Positions 59,697 through 64,000 of a stretch of 64,000 nucleotides of DNA are shown here, one piece after another. The position numbers were made by a program, and so were the translations under genes. Within the stretch, counting starts at the first letter, position 1. Each line of letters opens with the position of its first letter. Under the pieces are notes generated by a model. That model was not told where the DNA came from. It did not search any database and saw only the letters and a program-made list of their open reading frames with translations. The stretch is from CAWFGW01 sp963815495 (GTDB lineage: Bacteria; Bacteroidota; Bacteroidia; Cytophagales; JAAEPT01), in the NCBI GenBank assembly GCA_963815495.1, contig CAWFGW010000025.1:1-64000 (forward strand), given 5' to 3'.

Positions 59697-60106
59697 ATGT
59701 ATTTGAGAGAATTTAATAATAATAAAAATTAAAAATAGTTTACTTAGGTATATTCTTATATTTTTAAAAGACTAAAACCTCACTAATTTAATTGTTTAAT
59801 TGGATCCAACAAAGCCAATTCCAAGTAAAAAAGTAGTTCTAGTGGGTACAGTTGTAATGCTATAAAATCTGGCTTAAACCTTACATTATCTTTAATTAAG
59901 TTCATTTTTCACAATTTAAAAGATAAAAACAATTAACATTAACTTTATATCAATTTAATTATTGAAATGGCTAAGGTAACATGTGCTCTTTGTTTAGAAT
60001 TTTTCAATTGTGGAGCACTCTGTGAAAATTGTTTGTATTTTTCATAACCCATAATTATAAGCTCTCTAATTTCTATTTGTTAGTGCGAAACTGTCTAGCG
60101 CAAAAA
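59697..60106. other. gene-poor AT-rich stretch with a small Cys-rich ORF
   Basis: No gene of ordinary length is supported here. The stretch contains a 26-codon ORF with five Cys (59967-60047), described separately, and leads into the SIMPL relic at 60107. Confidence 0.6.
59967..60047 (+). CDS. possible Cys-rich micro-protein (26 residues)
   Basis: The ATG-started ORF reads MAKVTCALCLEFFNCGAL then CENCLYFS. Five of 26 residues are Cys, with CxxC at residues 6-9 and CxxC at 19-22 and a Cys between (15), a spacing that could bind zinc or iron. No Shine-Dalgarno-like sequence is clear and no relative is known to me; in AT-rich DNA five Cys in 26 codons is unusual but possible by chance. Confidence 0.25.
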   Translation: MAKVTCALCLEFFNCGALCENCLYFS

Positions 60107-60269
60107 AGTGAACCAACTAATAGAAAAAAATACTTTATATGTTAAAAAGAACAAATATGAACTACGCTTCAGTTTTAAGAACTCGCCTCTGTTAAAAAAA
60201 TACAAGTTTGGATTTAAAAAAATAAAAAAAATCAACGATCCGGTATATGTGGAGTTTTCAATTAAATAA
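60107..60269 (+). pseudogene. decayed 3' part of a SIMPL-domain gene
   Basis: The DNA aligns with the 3' end of the SIMPL gene at 57794. AGTGAACCAACT (60107) corresponds to GGTGAAACAACT; ACAAATATGAACTACGCTTCAG to GCAAATATGGACGCACCCTCAG; and 60202-60269 to the last 20 codons. After a one-base deletion in the TTT codon near 60214, the frame reads KKIKKINDPVYVEFSIK then TAA, against KKIKINASVYVKFAIK. Between are a small deletion and an insertion of about 35 bp. The start of the gene is missing. It is a non-functional remnant of a paralogue. Confidence 0.75.
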
Positions 60270-60295
60270 AATATTTAACCCCACCATATTTTATC

Positions 60296-60327
60296 AAGAT
60301 TGCTTCAACAATAGCTGGAGCAATCTT
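60296..60327. terminator. bidirectional terminator beside the SIMPL relic
   Basis: AAGATTGCT pairs with AGCAATCTT (9 bp) around a 14-base loop, followed by TTATTTTTTT on the plus strand. It follows the relic's stop codon and also lies next to the stop codon of the outer-membrane protein gene on the other strand. Confidence 0.75.
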
Positions 60328-61683
60328 TTATTTTTTTAACCCTTTCAGAACATCAAAAGCAAATGAAAAGTCTAACCTTATTTCTGGATAAGCAACCATT
60401 TCTCCATTAACTTGTTGAGCATGTAAACTACCATCTAATTTTATAGCTACTTCAGGTTGTGGTCGATATAGCAAACCTAAAGAAGGTTTATAAAATACTC
60501 CATCATCACTTACTCCTACCTCATTATCTCCTCCAAATTTTTTGTTTTGAATAATTTCGGGATGCGACATGTAATCAAAAAACACATAAGGTACAAATTG
60601 TCCAACTCTAGTTTGAATATCATAACCTAGTCGTATATACCATGTTTTGGCTATATAGGAGGTGTGTTTAACAATGTCTGACTCCGTCAAGACCTCGTTA
60701 ATTTTATCACTATTTTCACTTAAAAACCTCTTTCTTTGTTGTTCAGATATTGTCGCATTTTTAACAATATCAAGTGTTTTAGTAGCATCTCTAATGGCAT
60801 CATGAGGAGATAAATACACCTCACTCTGCAATAAAATATTCCCTATTTTTTTTTCTACGAACAATCCAAATACATAAAATCGATCAGTCTGCATCCAGGA
60901 TAACACCCCCCCTTCAGATATTGGATTTAGATCATTAATTATTGGAGAAACATTACCTCCTGATAAAAAGCCGGAAGTTCCAACAATCAGATTATTATCA
61001 TCGGATTTGAATCGAAAATCCCAACCTAAAGGTATTACAGACTTACGGGGGCCTCCTTCACCATTTTCTGTACTTAAAAAATAACTGATTTGATTTCCTT
61101 TTATAGGCATTGCACCATGTAATGCGAAAGAGGTAGTTCGGGTTAAAAAAAGATGGTCGTAATCAAATAATTCTGGAGGTTCTATACCAATGAAGGTAGG
61201 AATCTGATCTAGTTTACTATTATAGAGACCAAAATTTCGATACATTTTTCCAATTCGAATTTGAAAAAAATCTTTTATCAAAAAATTTCCATAGGCATTT
61301 CTAATTTCCAATACTTCGGATCCATTATGAGCGAGATTAAAAAAAACACTGATTCTATTCGATAAGTTTTGACTCCCGTATATGTGAAAGTTCTGTATAG
61401 GTGACCAATTAATTGGCCCATTTTCAAAAATTCTATTTCCTTCTTCCGTAATTTGGGGAGCATCGAAAACTTGTTCAACATTGGCATTGATAAATCCATA
61501 ACAGGCAAATACCTTGTCGGTATTTTCGATATTCAATTGTAACAACTCATCGAGAGTCATATCAAAAAGATTATCTAGTTCAAGATTCTCAGCGCTTGTA
61601 TTGATATCAGATTTGTTATTTTGACCATATAAAAAAAATGAAGTTAAAAATATCGTGACCATGGTTAGAATATTTTCTCTCAT
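60328..61683 (-). CDS. outer-membrane beta-barrel protein of unknown function
   Basis: The 451-residue protein has a signal peptide (ILTMVTIFLTSFFLYGQ), a short segment LFDMTLDELLQLNIENTDK (about 39-57) and a long stretch of alternating strands (YGFINANVEQVF, LLQSEVYLSPHD, VGQFVPYVFFDYMSH), ending LDFSFAFDVLKGLKK. It is porin-like. The N-terminal segment closely resembles LFDLTIEELMNVTVVSASK in the TonB receptor at 3924. The EPPELFDYDHLF and GKMYRNFGLYNSKLDQIP blocks fit uncharacterised Bacteroidota outer-membrane channel proteins. The substrate is unknown. A 74-bp gap separates it from the divergent Cys-rich gene. Confidence 0.75.
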   Translation of the reverse strand: MRENILTMVTIFLTSFFLYGQNNKSDINTSAENLELDNLFDMTLDELLQLNIENTDKVFACYGFINANVEQVFDAPQITEEGNRIFENGPINWSPIQNFHIYGSQNLSNRISVFFNLAHNGSEVLEIRNAYGNFLIKDFFQIRIGKMYRNFGLYNSKLDQIPTFIGIEPPELFDYDHLFLTRTTSFALHGAMPIKGNQISYFLSTENGEGGPRKSVIPLGWDFRFKSDDNNLIVGTSGFLSGGNVSPIINDLNPISEGGVLSWMQTDRFYVFGLFVEKKIGNILLQSEVYLSPHDAIRDATKTLDIVKNATISEQQRKRFLSENSDKINEVLTESDIVKHTSYIAKTWYIRLGYDIQTRVGQFVPYVFFDYMSHPEIIQNKKFGGDNEVGVSDDGVFYKPSLGLLYRPQPEVAIKLDGSLHAQQVNGEMVAYPEIRLDFSFAFDVLKGLKK

Positions 61684-61757
61684 AGCCGCTTAGTTATGTT
61701 CGCTTTTATAATCAACAAAAAATTCACATTTGACCTCATTAACTTCATATTTGTAAA

Positions 61758-62102
61758 ATGAACAACTGCATTATCTGCCAACAAAATTTTGAGTGTGAAG
61801 TAAATAATAAAAATTGCTGGTGTCTATCATTACCTCGTATTTTAGAAATTTACACTATTTCATGTTTATGTAAAAATTGTTTAGATAAAAATATTCAAAA
61901 TAAAATCGCTACTATACTTCAAAAGTTCAAACAAACAAATTGTAATGAAGCCGTTACATTTAAAGATTTACCTGTACTCCAGCATTATGACTACACAATA
62001 GAAAATGGTCTTTGGGTCTTTACTTCCTGGTATCATTTGCGAAGAGGTTATTGCTGTGGCAACGGGTGTCGAAATTGTCCTTATGAAAAGAGCATTGAGT
62101 AA
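61758..62102 (+). CDS. CWC-type Cys-rich protein fused to DUF5522
   Basis: The 114-residue protein has two parts. The N-terminal half (CIICQQNFECEVNNKNCWCL, with CLCKNCL later) matches the bacterial Cys-rich CWC family. The C-terminal half (YTIENGLWVFTSWYHLRRGY then CCGNGCRNCPY) matches DUF5522. Both are small metal-binding-type modules of unknown function and are usually separate genes next to each other. The fusion has ten or more Cys in likely zinc or iron-binding pairs. It is followed by the 7-bp-phased array and a Dph6-like gene. Confidence 0.85.
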   Translation: MNNCIICQQNFECEVNNKNCWCLSLPRILEIYTISCLCKNCLDKNIQNKIATILQKFKQTNCNEAVTFKDLPVLQHYDYTIENGLWVFTSWYHLRRGYCCGNGCRNCPYEKSIE

Positions 62103-62142
62103 AGAGATTTTAGTAATGAGAAAAGTAAAACCAAGACAAAAA

Positions 62143-62227
62143 GTATAAGGAATAAAGTACAATGAATAATTTAAAAAAGTCTTATGACATTGTACTTTGT
62201 ACTTAATACTCTGTACTCAATACTAAA
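62143..62227. repeat. 7-bp-phased repeats forming an imperfect inverted repeat
   Basis: The right side has TACTTTG, TACTTAA, TACTCTG, TACTCAA, TACTAAA in phase (62193-62227). The left side has the complementary AAAGTACAATG (62155-62165), which pairs exactly with CATTGTACTTT (62188-62198); the pairing extends over 22 bases with four mismatches. So the array folds as a hairpin with a 22-base loop. It lies in the 128-bp gap between the CWC fusion and the PP-loop gene. Confidence 0.8.
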
Positions 62228-62230
62228 AGC

Positions 62231-62968
62231 ATGCATAAATCACTATTTAACTGGAGCGGAGGAAAAGACTCTTCTTTAGCACTATATCACCTTTTAAAAG
62301 ACCCCTCCTATTCCGTTGAAAAATTATTAACGACTATTAACAGTAATTACAAGCGAATATCCATGCATGGAGTTCGGGAAGAATTACTCAATGAACAAGC
62401 CAAACAGATAAATCTTCCACTTCATAAACTTTATTTACCCGATCAACCGAGTATGGCAGACTATGAAATACTCATGTCAAATACTCTGGACAATCTTAAG
62501 AATGAAGGTTTTACTCACAGCATTTTTGGAGATATTTTCTTAGAAGATTTAAAAAAATACCGAGAAGATAAATTACACGCGAAAGGCTTTCAAGCACACT
62601 TCCCTATTTGGAAACGAAATACAAAAGAACTGATTCATGAATTTATTGACCTTGGTTTTAAAACAGTTTTAGTATGCATAAAATCTAATGTACTTCCAAA
62701 AGAGTTTGCAGGAAGAATTATTGACAAAGAATTTCTAAAAGATCTACCTAAAAATGTAGATCCTTGCGGTGAAAATGGCGAGTTTCATACCTTTGTGTTT
62801 GATGGACCAATTTTCAAAAACCCAATTCCGATTGAAATTGGAGAAACTGTTTTCAAAACCTATGATGCTCCTAAATCCTCGGAAGATACCTGCGATAGTA
62901 GCACTCCCAAAGATATGGGGTTTTGGTTTACTGAATTAACTCATTCTAAATTAAATACATCCAAATAA
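62231..62968 (+). CDS. Dph6-related ATP pyrophosphatase (PP-loop)
   Basis: The 245-residue protein starts FNWSGGKDSSLALYHLL, the PP-loop SGGKDSS of the N-type ATP pyrophosphatases, and continues with SMHGVREELLNEQAKQINLPL, HSIFGDIFLEDLKKYRE and NVDPCGENGEFHTFVFDGP, the E-N-G-E-F-H-T block typical of the Dph6/diphthine-ammonia ligase family. In eukaryotes and archaea Dph6 amidates diphthine on EF-2; bacteria lack diphthamide, so the bacterial substrate is unknown. It overlaps the 3' end of the convergent DUF983 gene by 23 bp. Confidence 0.88.
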   Translation: MHKSLFNWSGGKDSSLALYHLLKDPSYSVEKLLTTINSNYKRISMHGVREELLNEQAKQINLPLHKLYLPDQPSMADYEILMSNTLDNLKNEGFTHSIFGDIFLEDLKKYREDKLHAKGFQAHFPIWKRNTKELIHEFIDLGFKTVLVCIKSNVLPKEFAGRIIDKEFLKDLPKNVDPCGENGEFHTFVFDGPIFKNPIPIEIGETVFKTYDAPKSSEDTCDSSTPKDMGFWFTELTHSKLNTSK

Positions 62969-63287
62969 TTCTGGCTTTTCTATAGTTAAATGTAGACATC
63001 AGTACAATTAAGCCTACTAACAAATAGATCACATATTCCAATTGTATTTTTATCAATAAACTCAAAACTAAGACTATTGCCATTTCAGCAACACCAAGTC
63101 CATAACTTACATACATAGCTCCAATAAAATAGCCTGGTTCTTTTTCAAACTTATACCCACATTGAGCACATACCGTATTCATGACTGGTGTTTTAAATAA
63201 AAAAGCATTTCCTTTAGATTGGAACACTTCTCCATTTCCACATTCAGGACATTTTTCATGAATTACGCTTTTTATTAATGTTGCCAT
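62946..63287 (-). CDS. DUF983 family membrane protein
   Basis: The 113-residue protein has an N-terminal zinc-ribbon-like part (KCPECGNGEVFQ, and VCAQCGYKFEKEPGYFIGAMYVSYG) and two membrane segments in the second half. DUF983 proteins occur widely in Bacteroidota and Alphaproteobacteria; the function is unknown. The Cys pairs (CxxC twice) could bind zinc. It overlaps the convergent PP-loop gene by 23 bp and is divergent from the AraC-type regulator gene. Confidence 0.88.
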   Translation of the reverse strand: MATLIKSVIHEKCPECGNGEVFQSKGNAFLFKTPVMNTVCAQCGYKFEKEPGYFIGAMYVSYGLGVAEMAIVLVLSLLIKIQLEYVIYLLVGLIVLMSTFNYRKARIIWMYLI

Positions 63288-63384
63288 TTTATCCCTGTTT
63301 ATTTATACAAATATGGTATTTTGACTTACATTTTCTTTTATAATAAAGTTTCTAATATTTGTATTATTCAGACATAATTGACAA

Positions 63385-64000
63385 ATGAAAAAAATAGAGG
63401 TTTTAAAAATAAATCAGTTTAAAGATGTTACTAAAACTGAAGGTTTTTATTTTAACAACTTTAAAGATCATTTTCACATCCATCAAAAAGCTATTTCAAT
63501 TCCTCATAAGCATGACTTTTTCTTAACCGTGTTATTTACCAAAGGATCAGGAATTCATGAAATCGATTTTAATAGTTATGAAATAAAGCCTGGAAGCATA
63601 TTTCTACTTAACCCTGGACAAACCCATTATTGGGAACCTTCAGAAGATACTGAAGGGTTTGTGTTTTTTCATTCAAAAGACTTTTTTGATATCGGCTTTA
63701 ATAAGCATTCTGTTTTTGATTTCCCTTTTTTTTCCTCTTTACTTAACCCTTCGGTTTTGTATCTACCCCCTTCAAATGACGAAAGGATCAAATCTTATTT
63801 TCAAGAACTACAAATTGAATATGCCCATGAAAACAGCTTTAAAAAAGAAAAAATAATTGCTTTATTAGACTTAATCTATATTGAGTTAAGTCGAGTTTAC
63901 CCTCATACACTAAACAACTATGTTTTAAAATCAAACACCATTACTCAGCACTTAAGGCAATTAGAACAACTCGTTGAAGAAAAGTACAAAACAGATAAAT
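63385..64000 (+). CDS. AraC-type regulator, N-terminal part (cut by window end)
   Basis: Starting at the ATG at 63385, an open frame runs to the window edge with no stop (205 codons visible). The N-terminal cupin-like ligand-binding domain is clear: HKHDFFLTVLFTKGSGIHEI, YEIKPGSIFLLNPGQTHYW and EGFVFFHSKDFF. Helical sequence follows (IIALLDLIYIELSRV, RQLEQLVEEKYKTDK). The DNA-binding double HTH of AraC proteins would begin right after the visible end, so the family call rests on the cupin part and the start of the next domain. It is divergent from the DUF983 gene. Confidence 0.8.
   Translation, partial: MKKIEVLKINQFKDVTKTEGFYFNNFKDHFHIHQKAISIPHKHDFFLTVLFTKGSGIHEIDFNSYEIKPGSIFLLNPGQTHYWEPSEDTEGFVFFHSKDFFDIGFNKHSVFDFPFFSSLLNPSVLYLPPSNDERIKSYFQELQIEYAHENSFKKEKIIALLDLIYIELSRVYPHTLNNYVLKSNTITQHLRQLEQLVEEKYKTDK

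Overview
This is a chromosomal segment of a low-GC Bacteroidota, most likely a member of or close to the Flavobacteriales. The evidence is a type IX secretion (T9SS) C-terminal sorting domain, a PorQ-like and a PorE-like T9SS protein, TonB-dependent receptors including one paired with a DUF4249 lipoprotein, promoters of the Bacteroidota type (TTTG-N19-TAnnTTTG), frequent TTG starts with weak Shine-Dalgarno signals, and a short 4.5S SRP RNA. The genus cannot be named from the sequence.

Layout. 1-13.5 kb: core genes (dtd, a membrane protein, a lipoprotein, an UMF1-type transporter, a TonB receptor, mgsA, yihY-like) ending in a very large alpha-2-macroglobulin gene with an intact thioester motif. 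13.5-20.1 kb: an accessory island. It holds two almost identical mobile RAYT (REP-associated tyrosine transposase) elements, one of which splits a small gene; a ~1.65-kb segment present twice, each copy with a Cys-rich T9SS-exported protein between ~83-bp direct repeats; a proteasome-like Ntn-hydrolase gene enclosed by a 22-bp inverted repeat; and many hairpin repeats. 20.1-28.5 kb: AcpH-like phosphodiesterase, SDR/DUF2867 protein, D-lactate dehydrogenase plus universal stress protein, divergent from a PAS histidine kinase and a receiver-CRP fusion regulator, then recQ. 28.6-34.5 kb: a tight minus-strand operon guaA, LpoA-like, hemL, proC, dcd. 34.6-41.4 kb: SRP RNA, fsa-type transaldolase, ftsE, a glycosyltransferase, tyrA with an FAD monooxygenase, a bifunctional nuclease, etfB-etfA. 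41.5-57.7 kb: TPR protein and pbpC, DUF4249/TonB receptor pair, hslU, porQ, lon, PorE-like OmpA protein, acyl-CoA reductase, ferredoxin, pgk. 57.8-64 kb: SIMPL protein, a membrane protein, a decayed SIMPL copy, an outer-membrane protein, a CWC/DUF5522 fusion, a Dph6-like PP-loop protein, DUF983 and an AraC regulator cut by the window edge.

Together the genes cover cell-envelope upkeep (A2M, PBP1C, LpoA-like, FtsE, PorQ/PorE-like), protein quality control (Lon, HslU), central and energy metabolism (Pgk, transaldolase, MgsA, LdhA, EtfAB) and nucleotide, heme and amino-acid synthesis. The part least explained by known gene neighbourhoods is the 13.5-20.1 kb island: active RAYT mobility, a segmental duplication with patchy divergence, and the inverted-repeat-bounded Ntn-hydrolase cassette. 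Smaller oddities include three arrays of 7-bp-phased repeats in gene gaps, a dispersed repeat that supplies codons to a lipoprotein, and a SIMPL pseudogene.
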